This document shows, in pieces, positions 1 through 11,779 of a DNA stretch of 64,000 nucleotides. Below the pieces are notes generated by a model, which was not told the origin of the DNA, ran no database searches, and saw only the letters and a list, made by a program, of their open reading frames with translations. The DNA is from Cristatella mucedo (lineage: Eukaryota; Bryozoa; Phylactolaemata; Cristatellidae). The stretch's first letter is position 1. Every line of letters begins with the position of its first letter. The stretch covers positions 592,001-656,000 of the forward strand of contig WPIO01000116.1 in the NCBI GenBank assembly GCA_009760855.2, read 5' to 3'. The translations under genes and the position numbers were made by a program.

Positions 1-2822
1 CGAAGCAGTCTTTTGAATCAATTGTCCTGGTCTCACCCGAAAACAAGCTACCGATAGTGGCAGTAGTCTATCGCCCACCAGGTACCAAATCCTCCTTTAT
101 CTCAGATTTCTCCGATCTCATTTCGATTCTGTGTGCAAGAAATCGATCCTTCCTCGTTATGGGTGATTTCAACGTTCACTTTGATAACTTATCTGACGCT
201 TTCAGCACCGAATTTCGTACATTGACAGACTCATTATCTCTTGTGACTCATGTGCATGGCCCTACCCACATCAAGGGTCACACACTCGACCAAATTTTTC
301 TCATATAACTGCACTTTGTCATCACCAGTTATCACCAAATCCTGCTTATCTGACCACATGCAGATCTCATTCAATCTACAGTGTGTGCCCACATTCTCCT
401 CTAAAATAACCTGTGAATCGTGAAACCTCAAGACCCTTGACATCGATGCTGTCCGTGCGAGCATATCTGCTTCACCTTTGCTGCTCAGTCCTCCCTCCGA
501 TCTGTCATCACTGGTAGATTGCTACAACACGACACTAGCTGACACGCTCGACGAGTTTGCACCTTTGACAAAGCGCACTGTGTGCCCCCGCACAGACGGC
601 CTATGGTTTACCACAGACATTATACTAGCCAAGTCTACTAAACGAAAGCTAGAAAAAAAGCATACAAAAGATCCGGACTAACTGTCCATCGACAGGCATA
701 TGAAGACTACTGTAGGTCGTACCAATCGATCCTAGCAAAGGCCAAGTCTAGCTTCTATAGAAACATTGTTGAATCACAGATGCACAATCCAAAAATGCTG
801 ATGTCGACAATAAACCATCTCCTCAACCGTTCCCAGGTTAGCTCCTTACCTGATGATCCTTGTGATGATCTAGCCGATCGCTTCTCTCGATTCTTTGTGC
901 AGAAGATAGACAAAATCAGGGAATCCATCCCTGCGATGACAACCTTCCCACTAGAATGCTGTTCCTCGGTTCCTGGCTGCGCCTCAATGTCTGCATTTAA
1001 ACAGGTCACTAGTGATGTAGTCCTAAAGCTCGTATCTCAATCAAAGAAGACAACAAGTCCACTGGACCCTATTCCCACTGTCCTGCTCCTACGTTGCGTT
1101 GATCTGCTGCTGCCATGCATAACCAACATCATTAAAATGTCATTAGCCTCAGGTCAGGTCCCAGCACCTTTCAAAAAAGCTGTAGTCAGGCCACTTCTCA
1201 AGAAAGCTACACTAGACCAAGAGAACTTAAGCAACTACCGCCCAGTCTCCCTTCTACCATTCCTATCAAAGACACTGGAACGGGTCGTGGCAGACTAGCT
1301 GAACTCGTATATCGAAACCTCACACCTTGCTAGTAAGTTCCAGTCTGGCTTTAGAGCTAATCACTCCACAGAGTCAGCATTGCTTAGGGTATACAACGAC
1401 CTACTTAGGAATGCAGACATGGGTAGAGTGTCTCTTCTTGTTTTGCTCGATCTTTCGGCAGCTTTTGATACCATCGATCACAAAGTACTTCTAGAGCGCC
1501 TCTCATCTCGCCTGGGCATCACTGGCACTGCTCTGCAGTGGTTCAGGTCCTATCTCAGTGGGAGACTCCAGAGTGTTGACGTGAATGGACAAAGATCATC
1601 TGAAGTACCTCTAAAATATGGAGTACCTCAGGGCTCAGTGCTAGGTCCGGTCCTTTTCACCGTTTATACTCTCCCTCTTGCTGATGTGATTGCCAAGCAC
1701 AATCTAGGCTTTCACTTCTATGCGGATGACACTCAGTTGTACCTTTGCTTTGATCCCTCCCAGCCTTCGAGCACCTCAAATTCTCTCAACTCACTTGCTG
1801 CATGCATTGATGACATCCGATCATGGATGGCAGCAAATTTTCTAAAACTAAACGATGATAAAACTAACTTACTAGTTATGGGCAAACCTAGTGTTATTTA
1901 GAAATTGGAAAGGCTGACTTTCAAAATTGGCTCTGCCAGCATATCTCCAGTTGCATCAGCTCGAAATCTAGGTGTCATATTCCAAAGCGACCTCTCGTTA
2001 GACGACCACATCAGCTCCACAGTCAAATCAGCCTATTTTCAGCTTCATAACATTGCTAAAATTAGGGCTTGTTTAGATAAGGAAGCCACGTCCAAGTTGG
2101 TCCATGCATTCGTGACATCTCGTCTCGACGTCTGCAACTCACTGCTTACTGGCCTACCAGCATGTGCGATCAGGCTATTGCAGCTGGTGCAAAACTCTGC
2201 AGCTAGGCTTGTCTGTCGTGAGCGTCGCAGTTGCCACATTACTCCACTTCTCGCCGACCTGCACTGGTTACCAGTCAAGCAACGGATTGACTTCAAGGTT
2301 TTGTCGCTCACTTTTAGGTCTCTTCATTCTATGGCTCCAGCCTATCTTTCAGATATACTACCCCATCAGGCAAAGCTTCGTACCACTCGCTTTTCGGAAT
2401 CCAACAGTCTAGAAATACCTCGTACAAACCTTAAATCCTTTGGAGACCGTGCATTTAGCTCGTATGCTCCCACAGCCTGGAACTCCCTCCCGACCTGCAT
2501 CAGAACATCCCCTGACCTGACCACATTTAAAAGAAACTTAAAAACATACCTATTTAGGACAGCATTTAGTGGGTCCTTGTGATTCGTCCTCGATGTGCTT
2601 ATGCGTGCTGACACTGTTCATGCTGCCACTAACCACATTTGCATGCTGACCCAGTGCATGTAACCCCTAACCATGTTATTCATTTTGTTTGTTTTTCAAG
2701 CATGATTTTACTTACTATTCTATTGCGTATCACTTTGCAGCAAATGTAAAGCGCCTAGAAAGAGATTAAGTTCTCTGAGGGCGCTTTATCAAGTGCAATA
2801 TATTATTATTATTATTCTGCAT
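1..2822 (+). mobile_element. L2/CR1-type non-LTR retrotransposon, 5' end outside window
   Basis: This is the longest copy of LINE family 1. In order it shows an AP-endonuclease remnant (57-308, with 'MGDFNVHF' and 'TLDQIF'), a reverse transcriptase (about 780-1900, with 'NYRPVSLLPF', 'DLSAAFDTIDH', 'GVPQGSVLGP' and the catalytic 'YADDTQLYL'), and the C-terminal region (1905-2582, 'LHWLPVKQRIDFK', 'WNSLP'). A 3' UTR follows and ends in an ATT microsatellite tail at about 2805-2818. Motif order and tail fit the L2/CR1 group of LINEs, which copy themselves by target-primed reverse transcription. It lies in the 5' flank or an intron of the Ig gene. The start of the element is off the left edge. 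Confidence 0.9.
57..2582 (+). pseudogene. LINE ORF2 (endonuclease + reverse transcriptase), disrupted
   Basis: The reading frame is shared by 57-308, 780-1298, 1380-1901 and 1905-2582 but is interrupted. Endonuclease reading stops after 'LDQIFLI', a piece at 478-681 is in another frame, a TAG at 1296-1298 follows 'LERVVAD', and another TAG at 1899-1901 follows 'GKPSVI'. The catalytic YADD box (near 1720-1735) is intact. The copy cannot make full-length protein and is a young but dead insertion. Its last 550 bp are almost identical to a copy at 43372-43925. Confidence 0.85.
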
Positions 2823-3576
2823 CCACCGTCACACTGTCGCCGGCCTCCATCTCACCAGTACAAGCATAGGCCGTACAAGACCCGGCTAGCTGAGTATTCT
2901 GGGAGAGACGGAACAGACATCCACAACAGTCGAGAGCTTCCCCCGAAAGATGCCAACACACAGGGGTCACGAACACGCTACACGCGGAACTGGGAATGCA
3001 CAAGTCTCAACAAAGAGCGTGCTATCCAGCTCCGCTCGGGCCTTGGGTACTCATCACCTTGCGTGCTTGGAGCACGCCTACAACCATCCAGATGCTTAAC
3101 TCGGCGTAACCGGGAACCTCTAACACCACGACTTACTCGGCCAACTTCTCCTAACCGTGAGCCCCGGTGACCTCACGTCCCCCGCACATCCGGCCATGCC
3201 TTAGGTCCGACCCGGGCCTAGCCGATGACCCTTACCCTCATCATAGCCGTTCGGTCCTAGCCAACCGAACCAAGCCTGGGTACAAGTTTGTAGTGACTCT
3301 CGAACCAGACCGTTTGCTCTCGTACGGCAATCAGAGTGCTGCACGTTCTCTCCAAGGCGGAGGCCAATCGCCCTGCAGCATGCCAGCAGCAGCTTGCAGT
3401 GGCGTGCACGAGGCGACGCCCGAGGCCCCCTCCCCCTGGGCCTTGTTTTGTATCTGCCTCGAAGAGCGACTAGCCGCCGCCACGCCACCACTGGGCGCTG
3501 CCCACCAAGTCTCGAGCCGACGCCCAGCCCTGCGAGAGCCGACGCCCAGCGTCCACGCTGTCTTCTTTCCTTCCAG
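2823..3576. other. GC-rich non-coding stretch upstream of first Ig exon
   Basis: No coding exon is recognised here. Base composition shifts from the AT-rich LINE tail to GC-rich sequence. Several overlapping open frames exist on both strands but look like GC-driven shadows. It ends in a pyrimidine-rich acceptor ('ttctttccttccag') that opens the first Ig exon. The missing first half of D1 was not found here and is probably left of the window. Confidence 0.4.
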
Positions 3577-3768
3577 GCGACCCGCTGTCGATGCGAATCG
3601 ACTGGGAGAAGGTGGGCGACGCCTCGCTTCCGCCCACGTCGAGCGTGCAAGGCAAGAAGCTCGCCTTCATCGGCATCCGCCTCGGCGACGAGGGCCTCTA
3701 TCGCTGCACGGGCACCGACGTGACCAACGGCTTCACCAGCAGCCGTTCGGTGAGGATCGTCGTCGGAT
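3577..3768 (+). CDS. Ig domain D1, second part (exon)
   Basis: The acceptor is 'ttccttccag' and the donor 'GAT|gtacgt', phase 1 to 1. It reads 'GDPLSMRIDWEKVG' then 'LPPTSSVQGKKLAF', and closes with 'DEGLYRCTGTD' and 'SVRIVVG'. Trp and the second Cys are present; the first Cys must lie in an upstream exon. Unlike the later domains, this exon carries Trp and Cys2 together with no intron between them, so its gene structure differs from the rest of the array. Confidence 0.65.
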
Positions 3769-3873
3769 GTACGTCGCGGCGTGCGCTGCTGCGCACGCGC
3801 AGTGGTGGCGTATGCGGCAGGCAGCCAGCGGAGCGAGCTGCGGCGGCGGCTGTAGACTTGCGCACTTGAACTA

Positions 3874-3957
3874 AAACTTGGTTCCGTTTCCTTAAACTTT
3901 AAATTTAAATTTTTAAATTTTTAAATTTAAATTTAAATTTAAACTTGGTTCCGTTTC
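3874..3957. repeat. AAATTT array flanked by 17-bp direct repeats
   Basis: The core is an alternating AAATTT run of about 50 bp. It is bracketed by exact copies of AAACTTGGTTCCGTTTC at 3874-3890 and 3941-3957. It lies in the intron just after the D1 exon. Confidence 0.85.
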
Positions 3958-4102
3958 TAGCCGCTCGCTCGACCCGGCCTTCTTAGCTGCTGTCCCGTGC
4001 CGCTTCGAGCTGCGCGATGCTAAGCCGTCTTCTTCAAGAGCCGCACGGCGGCGTGTGCATGGCGTGCTCTAATGCGAACGGATCGCCGATTCTCGCATGC
4101 AG

Positions 4103-4277
4103 CTCGGCCGTCGACGCCCGACGTCACTGGCCTGCAGGCCGGCCCCTATCGTCCCGGTGACACAGTGGCCCTGATGTGCTCGTCGCGAGGTCGGCCTGAC
4201 CCGCAGGTCACGTGGTACGGTCCGGGCAACGTCAAGGACCTGCTGTCGGCGGCACAGACGAACACGAACTCACTGAG
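4103..4277 (+). CDS. Ig domain D2, first half (exon)
   Basis: The acceptor is 'tcgcatgcag' (phase 1) and the donor 'CTGAG|gtgaac' (phase 2). The product includes 'YRPGDTVALMCSSRGRPDPQ' then 'VTWYGPG', and ends '..NTNSLR'. It is a typical I-set N-terminal half with Cys and Trp 13 residues apart. The next plus-strand exon in matching phase is 24434-24534, about 20 kb away. An unrecognised exon in between cannot be excluded. Confidence 0.75.
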
Positions 4278-5930
4278 GTGAACCCAGCCGCCCGTGTGTG
4301 CCAGGATGGTGCCAGCAGCGAGCATTTGTGCAATGTCTGCTATCGCCCTTTCAGTGCATTTCTGCTGTCGGCCTTTCTTCACTCAACGTTCGGGTTACGC
4401 ATGGTCGTCTACCGAAACTGGCATTTACCAATGGGCACTTGCTAGCGTTTGCTTGGGCGGGCGCACTGGAAGGCAGTTAGACTATGCTTGCCCACCGTGA
4501 GGGTTTCTCTACTTGTCCGATCATATTGGTTGCAAAGAAAGTAACAGCAACTGCAATTGCAGCAATGGTAGCAGCAGCAGAAGCGCAGAGGCGCATCTGT
4601 TTCGAAACTGTAACAGCCGTAATGTTTGCGGGACGAGGGTAAAATCATGCGACATCGCGTGCCTTCCACTATAAGCTCATCTCGAGAACTTGAGTTTGAC
4701 TATTGATTATTCCCTAGCTGGAGTGCAGGTGGGTACAGCAAGTGCAATCTTCAGTCCGACTGCCGGTGTGCACATAATGGCGCGATGCCATAGGCACATC
4801 AAAAGCCTACTGCCAGTTATGTGTTGCAATGCTTGGTCGACGGCCACGTTTTCGGGGGGGGGGGGGGCTGGTGGGTGGCAGAGGGTCAGCCTTTGTTTCG
4901 GTTGCAGTTAATAGCTACATTTGAGGTTGTTGGGTCAGCAGGCCCTGTACTTAATTTTCCTTGGAGGTATGGGTGCAGCTGTTATAATACTCGAAGCCCA
5001 GCTCACTTGCACGTCTGAGTCAAAGGACCAACAAAGGTAATTTGAGCTTAAAGTTAACAATAATTGATAAATAGGAGGTCATTACATTTTTTGTGAAAGG
5101 TGATCCGGTTAAAGGTGGGGCACGAGGTGCGCCTATTCTAAAGATGCTTTGAAAGCGGAGAGGACTGCTAAGTGCAGTTAGTTCCAATATAGGATCTATT
5201 ACGAATCTGTTATATATGTTGAAAAAATATGCCCAACTTTTCGACCATTCGTCCAGCCCTCAGCATGCTATGTCTGCCCCGTTTGGCAGCAACTCCTTCG
5301 GCAGCAGTTTCTTGTGCTGGACGGCATAAGCAGCAAGCCTAGAGCTGCTGCCACCGCTGCTGCTGCTGCTGCAGTTGTGTTGCCCTTCACTTCAGTTCGT
5401 TTCCCTCCTTTTGCTTGCACATGCCCTCCTGTTGATGCTGTTAGCACAACAAGCTGTCCAACACACTATTATGTTTGTAAGGCCAGTTGCCTTTCACCTC
5501 GGCTCGACCATGACCAGGCCCATGTTTGGGTCTATTACAGCAAAGCATCTAGGTCTGGAAGTAACTAGCCAAATTCCTGCTGTGGCGTGTGCTCGAGCGT
5601 CTATGGTCCAACCTACTGCCGACCTAGGTGGTGACATCATCAGGCTGCCTCTTAACCCTCCAGCTGTGTTTGGGCCAGTCTGTTTCAGTCAAAGAGCTCG
5701 TTGTGTGCTGCCTTTGTTGCTGTCTGAAGCACTTTTACCCCTTCGATCTTTGGCTTGTGAAGTGATTGCGACATGTGCAGCATCTGTAACTTGGAACCAC
5801 TTTGTCTGACTGGCTGCTTGGAAAGCCGTGCCCTGCAATCACGAACGTCTGATCGTACTGCTGGTAAAAAGAGTAACTCACGCCGGTCTTGCGCAGAGCA
5901 GTGCCTCAACACACCATGCCTCAACACACC
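4278..5930. other. Intron sequence, no exon recognised
   Basis: This is the left part of the 20-kb D2 intron. It holds a G-homopolymer (about 4853-4867) and unique-looking sequence. Short open frames on both strands lack recognisable domains. The 3' end of the antisense nested gene begins at about 5930. Confidence 0.4.
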
Positions 5931-5936
5931 TTTATT
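5931..5936 (-). terminator. Polyadenylation signal AATAAA of antisense gene
   Basis: The minus strand reads AATAAA about 22 bp past the stop codon of the long antisense exon. Position and strand fit a short 3' UTR for that gene. Confidence 0.55.
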
Positions 5937-5957
5937 CTGCACTGGCACATGCGTTGC

Positions 5958-8147
5958 TTAGAGCGCTTGCTGAGTATCGGCATGGCAGCAAGTCATCGAT
6001 GGGCATCGTGCTGCCCTGCTGCTCACTGGGAGGCTGCCGTGGGAGGCATTGGAGAACGCTAGCGTGAGCAGTGACAGCACTCGCTGACACGATGCTCTAT
6101 ACAGCATCACCGACCCGCCGCCACTGCTGCTGCTGCCTCCTGTGCCTGCGCCGCTGCTGCTGCAGCTTTTGGAGCTGATGCTCCCACCACTGCTTGACAT
6201 GTCATCAAGGCTAGGCGATTGAGTTAGTTCGGTGTTAGCCGTGTGAGCTTTTGGCCACACACTAGCGTTCTTCTTAGCAGATAATCTCACGAGGCCCAGA
6301 TCTGCATCCATTTGGAATGCGGTGTGAGCATCTCCCGGGGGCAATAACCGCTGGCATACTCGTCCTTGAATTGGCAGCTTGTCCAAAGTGGCCCCTGAGC
6401 CATCTGGATTGGCGAGTTGCACGGCTAATGACGATGCCATGTTTAAACGCTCGCTGGATCTAGATCGAGCGGGCGATGTCGTCATGCAGACGACCGTGGC
6501 TGACACAGAGGCTGGTAACAAGTGAGCAGTCGCATTCATTTGCACTGTCACGTTCATGTTTGCTGTCAGCACTTCTCCTGTCAGAACTTTACCTGTCAGA
6601 AATTCTCCTGCCGGCACTTTCCCCGTCGTCATTTCCGTCACTGCTAGCCCGTCCGTCAGTGGGCCACGAGCTGGACTCGGTCTATGGTGACGAGCTGCAC
6701 CGCTGCAGTCGTCTGTCCTTTGCAGCTGCTCGCATGCGTCAGGCATCCGATTCGAATCTGACCCGGAGCTGCAATCCGTCATGAGCGCCACTTTGCTCAC
6801 TCGCCTCGCCGGTGAGCTGAGACACCGAAGGCCTCCCGATCGAGTCCCCGAATGGCAGCAGTTGCTGCCGGACGTTTCAATTCGTTTTTCATTCTCCGCA
6901 GACCAACACACTTTCTCTGTGCTATTTCGTCCGTCATGCTCGGTCCGCAGTGATGGCACAGCTGCTACCGCAGGCGGCAGTATACAGCAAGCCTTCGTGG
7001 CGCTGTCCACGGCACCTCTGCTGCAGCCGCCACTCCACCTCCGCCACTTCTGCCGAAGCACTGTGCCGGCTGCAGGTGGTTCTGTTGCGGATTCCCTGCT
7101 GATGCCACCTGCTGTTGTTCGGTTTGACACACCCTCACTGCATACCCATGACTGCTGGCTGCATTTAGCCTGCGAGTCTCCCGGCTGCTGTGCCTTCCGG
7201 TCACAGCAAGCTGCCTCGTCCAGTGCAACAGCGGGTGACGGCTGCCAGCAGGCGGTGCCGTTTCCCCCGAGGCTGCTTGTCGCCAGCTGCCAGCACCTCA
7301 ACGTGGCAGACCGTGACCGCCTGGTACTACCACGTGCCCTGCATAGCCTGCATGCCATACCTGCGTGTCGTCGCTTATCGCCGCTGCCACTGCTGCTGCT
7401 GCCCGAGTCATTGGTCGAACGTAGGCAGGTTGCCATGGACGGCAGTTCGAGGAGTTGTCCCTTCCTGCTCACTTTCTCTGGCTCCTCATTCGGCAGTTTC
7501 ACAAGGCCTATTGGAGTGCTCGAGTCGTGTTTGTGCACACTGTCCACGGTGCATACTTTGCCAGCACTAGGTGAAGTTTGTGAAGCAACAGCAGCAGCCA
7601 TTGTTGCAGTGCCACTCTGACCGGTGGCCACTCCTGTGCCGTGGCAGTGAGGGCAAGCCGGCCCTTTGCCACCGGTGACATTCAGCCGCATGGCTCGGCT
7701 TTGCCTGTACCCTACCACTGTGCACAGGAGCTGACCAGAGCCTGCATCAAGGCTGCTGCCTCCGCTGCTGCTGCTGCTTCCGACACGAGCTGCCGCCGTC
7801 GGCTCTTCTTGGCCTACGTATTTGCGCACCTCTGTGCTCGAGTTTAATGAGGAGCTTGCTGCATCCTGAGCAGTCGGCGGCGGCTGCTGCTGCTGCTGCG
7901 CTGCACTGGTCATTGACACACTTCCGGAAGCCAGCAAGGGTCTTCTTCCAGCCGGTAGACCAGCCGGGTCTGTGCCTTTGCTGCCAGTCTCGAAGTCACG
8001 TTTGTCCGAACCATTCGATGCTGGTGGTTCCACGATCTTCCCGAAACGTTCTTGTCGAAGGCTTGCTGCTGCTGCTGCCAGCTGGTGAGCAGCACACCCC
8101 CTTGTCTCCGAAGCCACTAGCTCTGGCTCCGAGGCCACCACAAAGGT

Positions 8148-8186
<39 letters not shown>

Positions 8187-9007
8187 TCTAGCCTTGGTCA
8201 GCCGACATCGTCTCTTAGCCTCGCTGCTGCTATTTGGTCCATTTGCTCTGCTGGCGTCTGCCTTAAAAACGCCTGTTCGGGGCCGGTAGTCTAAAAGAGC
8301 AGCAGCCGGCCGATGGTCCGTGCTGCTGCTGCTGCTGCCGAGCCCACGTGACCCAACTGCACTCGATCCCTCCTGGTGCTGCCGCGGCTGCTGACAAGCC
8401 CTGCTGCTGATAAACGAAGAGGCGGCAGTCGACGAGCCGCTGGCGCTGTCTACGACTTGCTGCTTCCTCTCTGTCGCAGCTCTAATCGTCAGAGACAAGG
8501 CTGGCTGTTGCTGCAGCTGTTGCTGCAGCAACAGCTGCAGCTGTGGTCTCTGTCGATGCAGCAGCTGAAGCTGTAGCGCTGCCGGCCACCGACGGCCGTC
8601 TCTGCGTCCAGTGCCGCCGCCATAGTACCCTGTGCTCACTCGCCTGCGTCGGTGAATTAGGGCTGCCGCTTTCCTGATGGCTGCCGAGAAGGCGAGCCAT
8701 TCTTTCGGAATGTTGGACTGAGCGCCACCTCTGACGTGGCAAGCTGGGGAAGTGTCGGGGCTGATGAGCGCCACCGAATCGCTCTGTTTCTCCTCGTCGC
8801 TCGAAGCGGAGCACGGCTGCTGTAGTCGGAGTGGCATCTGCTGCCCCTCGGTTCCGTCATGGCAATCTTGAGCATCACGTTGTCCTGCCGGTGCTGGTTG
8901 GGTGGTAGCAGCTAAGCTGACTGGCTGGCCAATAGCAGCAGTAGCAGCAGTAGCAGCAGGCTCCTGTGGATGCTCGTCAGCAAGCAAGCCGTGCAGCAGG
9001 CAGGACG
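5958..9007 (-). CDS. Antisense nested gene, last exon (about 1,015 codons)
   Basis: The exon is open for 3,050 nt on the minus strand. It starts at acceptor 'tttgactttgcag|CG' (phase 1), matching the phase 1 donor of the upstream exon at 13785, and ends with a stop at 5958-5960 followed by AATAAA. The protein is rich in Ser, Ala, Gln, Thr and Gly, with a poly-Ala run near 8145-8185 (a CTG/CAG repeat), Gln-rich runs near 8490-8550 and Ser runs. Two Cys clusters are visible, 'CPHCHGTG' and 'CRLCRARG', resembling single CxxCxGxG zinc-binding repeats, but no DnaJ domain can be claimed. I see no signal peptide or membrane segment. The family is not recognised. An open frame this long is unlikely by chance even in GC-rich DNA. 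Confidence 0.6.
8141..8184. repeat. CAG/CTG trinucleotide repeat inside antisense exon
   Basis: About a dozen uninterrupted GCA/CAG triplets on the plus strand read as a poly-Ala tract in the antisense frame. Confidence 0.85.
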
Positions 9008-9195
9008 CTGCAAAGTCAAAGCACACTCGATAGAGATGGCCGACGGGCGTGTGCAGAGAAAGTATGCATGGGCCTTTGCATTATGGGTACCGGCTGTGGG
9101 ACCACAGGCAAACCGAACTCACATGCTGCATCACTGTTTGCTACTGCCACTGCTTAGTCTGCAATGCTACCACTACCAGCGTTCTTTCACATTTT

Positions 9196-9466
9196 CTCTC
9201 TCTCTCTCTCTCTCTGACTCTTTCTATCACAGTCTCTTCTCTCTAATGCATTGTATTTTGAAGCCCCCTTTTGTGCCCTCTCTCTTCCTCGTACTTGCAC
9301 TCTCTCTTTGGCACCTGCTCTTTCTCTCTCACCTTCCTCCCTCTTCCTCCGTTGCATTCTCTTTCTCCCTCTCTCTGTCTCTCTCTTTCTGTCTCTCTGT
9401 CTCTCTACCTGTCTCTCTACCTGTCTCTCTGTCTCTCTCTTTATGTCTCTGTCTCTGTCTCTCTCT

Positions 9467-9508
<42 letters not shown>

Positions 9509-9564
9509 CTCTCGCTTCTATCTCTCTCTATCTCTCAGTCCCTCTCTGTCTCTTTCTGTCGCCG

Positions 9565-9595
<31 letters not shown>

Positions 9596-9626
9596 GTCTC
9601 TCACTTTCTCTCTCATCTTATTCCCT
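9196..9626. repeat. Imperfect (CT)n / CTGTCTCT array
   Basis: About 430 bp is almost purely pyrimidine on the plus strand. It mixes CT dinucleotides with CTGT, CTAC and CTTT variants. Open frames here are repeat artefacts. Confidence 0.9.
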
Positions 9627-10103
9627 CTCCCTCCCTTGCTTTAAGATACTTTGCCCTCAGAGAGCTGAAATTGCATGCAAGCCACGGCTGGGGAATCTTG
9701 TTGAACTCGGAGCATCTGTTTAGCAACCACTGACATGCATACATTCTGGCAGCTATTGCTGAATGGCTGCTGCAGTCATTCGACGATGAATGGATCCCAT
9801 CGAACAACAGGGCAGCAGTTATTAATTAGCATTTGCTCAGGTGAATGATTGGCCAGGCACTGGCCAGGCCACTTGCCACAGGCCACTGGCCACTTGGCCA
9901 GGCACCAGTTTTGGCTGCTACCAAAGTAAGTTTAGATGGCCAGAGAGTGATCCTAACGAGAGTGGGATATACAAGCTCACTTCAATAGAGCAGGTCAATC
10001 TCGTGGTAACACCGATATTTGGCTTCCCCTATGGTGACCAAAGCCAGTGGCTGACAGGCCGAGCAGCAGTTGTTCGATGGGCAGTGGTAGCTGTGGATAG
10101 TAA

Positions 10104-10208
10104 ATAATAATAATAGACTTGAAATGGAATCGAATTCTCCCTCGGAGAATTCGATCTCTCTCTCTAGGCGCTTTGCATTTGCTGCAGAGGAAACGCGATC
10201 GAATGAAT
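10104..10208 (-). mobile_element. L2-family LINE 3' end fragment
   Basis: The reversed 3' tail is present: AAT repeat, 'tctctctaggcgctttgcatttgctgcag'-like core split by changes, then decayed sequence. It includes a local 12-bp inverted repeat at 10129-10155. Confidence 0.7.
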
Positions 10209-11138
10209 GCCAGATGGCTTGCTGGCTTAAATGCAGCAGATCTGCTACCCATTACGGTCGATAGTCCTGAGCTCTGATGGCCCCATTAGCTTCACTCTCG
10301 GCTGCTGGCAGCATGCATGCACTTAAGTGCTGCTAAGTATGGCATGGCATAGCTAAGTGTGAGCAGGCTCCTCAGTGGCTACCTAGTGTTTCCACCAGCC
10401 GTCCAGTGCCAATTTGTTTTACGATTACGAAGTCTGGACTAGCAAAAATAACCCGAGAGAGTGCCCGGGATCAGAATGGCCGCATAGTCTGCCCTCTGGT
10501 AGCATTCTATCGGTTAGTGTAAGGAATTCAGTTGGATCTGGCAGGTACGATATCATCCGACTGGTTCGAGCAGGCATCGGATTTCGTCTTGACTGCAGCC
10601 GTCCAACGGAAGAAAGCAGCTGCCCCCCTTGCGGGAGTGACCAAAGTTATACTGGCAGCCATGCCTGCTTAGCATGGGTGCCCTTAAAATTTGATCCAGG
10701 CTGCCACATTCCCACTTGTAATCTCTCCAGTCAGATTGCATTGTCAATCACAAAGTCTCATTGGAAACCAAACCACCCTGTAATGACCGTGATTTCATAT
10801 TACTAGATAGCCATCCTTCGGTGGACGTTAGCCCGAAGGTGAGGTGCTTCCACTTCACGAACCAGATCGTGGGCTCGAGTTCTTCCGTAGGCAATTGCCA
10901 ACTGCACATTACCCACTGCAACCAGTGGTGATAGCCGGTAGAGCTCTAGGACTGCCGTATAAATGAAGCTGCTTGATATCAGCTGATGTGAACTCTATTT
11001 TTCTCTATAGGGTAGTGATAAAGTAGGACAGCTGATAAATAAGACTCTATTTGGCTATCTTGTAGAATACTTAATGTGAATAACCTATTCATTATCGTGT
11101 TATAATGATAACAATATTACCACTGTTGCATTTTTTAT

Positions 11139-11176
11139 AGTGCCCTCAGAGAACTCAATCATTTTCTAGACTTTTC
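11139..11176 (-). mobile_element. Short L2-family 3' tail remnant
   Basis: The motif 'gtgccctcagagaactcaatc' appears in pieces on the plus strand, matching the reversed 3' end of LINE family 1. Confidence 0.5.
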
Positions 11177-11672
11177 TAGCCACCCGAGGAAGTTGCTCCG
11201 ACATTCCCCAGACCCTCAACCGGATGCTGATCGAGGGGTAACAGGGTACACATGTAGAGGTTTGCTAATTCTGATAGCCTCCATTTAAATGTAGCAGCTG
11301 AGGAGCCTTAACTGCAATTACCACCCCATCTGCATGCAAGACACAACAGATTGCCTGCTGCTGGAGGACTCGATTCCACGACATGTGTCGTCAAGTGTAT
11401 CTTACACCTGAGCTTGGATCTCAGGGACAGGAGCCTATAGGAATGTTAGCACATAGGAAGGCTATAAAATCGAGCAACAGGGTTAGGCCAGTACAGACAG
11501 AAAGCACGTGTCCATGGGCATCCATGCACACACTGGTGCATGTTTGTGCACGTCCGCATGCAGTTCTTGAATCTGTGTAAGCTTGCATGCCCGAAGCTCT
11601 GTGTATGAGTCTCGATGTAGGAATAAAGGAGTTAATCAAGGTGATTGAGCATGAATGAAACAGAGCAGATGC

Positions 11673-11779
<107 letters not shown>

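Noticed and set aside
1-2822. Functional autonomous LINE
   Set aside because: In-frame stops at 1296 and 1899 and a frame break after the endonuclease region show it is dead.
3167-3874. 235-codon plus frame and 149-codon minus frame
   Set aside because: They overlap the D1 exon in other frames. The region is GC-rich, which lengthens random frames.
6781-7620. 279-codon plus-strand frame
   Set aside because: It is the shadow of the longer antisense exon. No plus-strand splice sites or domain support it.
9196-9733. Long Ser/Leu open frames over the CT array
   Set aside because: They are open in several frames at once because CT repeats contain no stop codons. There is no protein signature.
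10129-10155. 12-bp inverted repeat as a terminator or regulatory hairpin
   Set aside because: It lies inside a decayed LINE tail and looks like a local duplication of 'gagaattcgat'.
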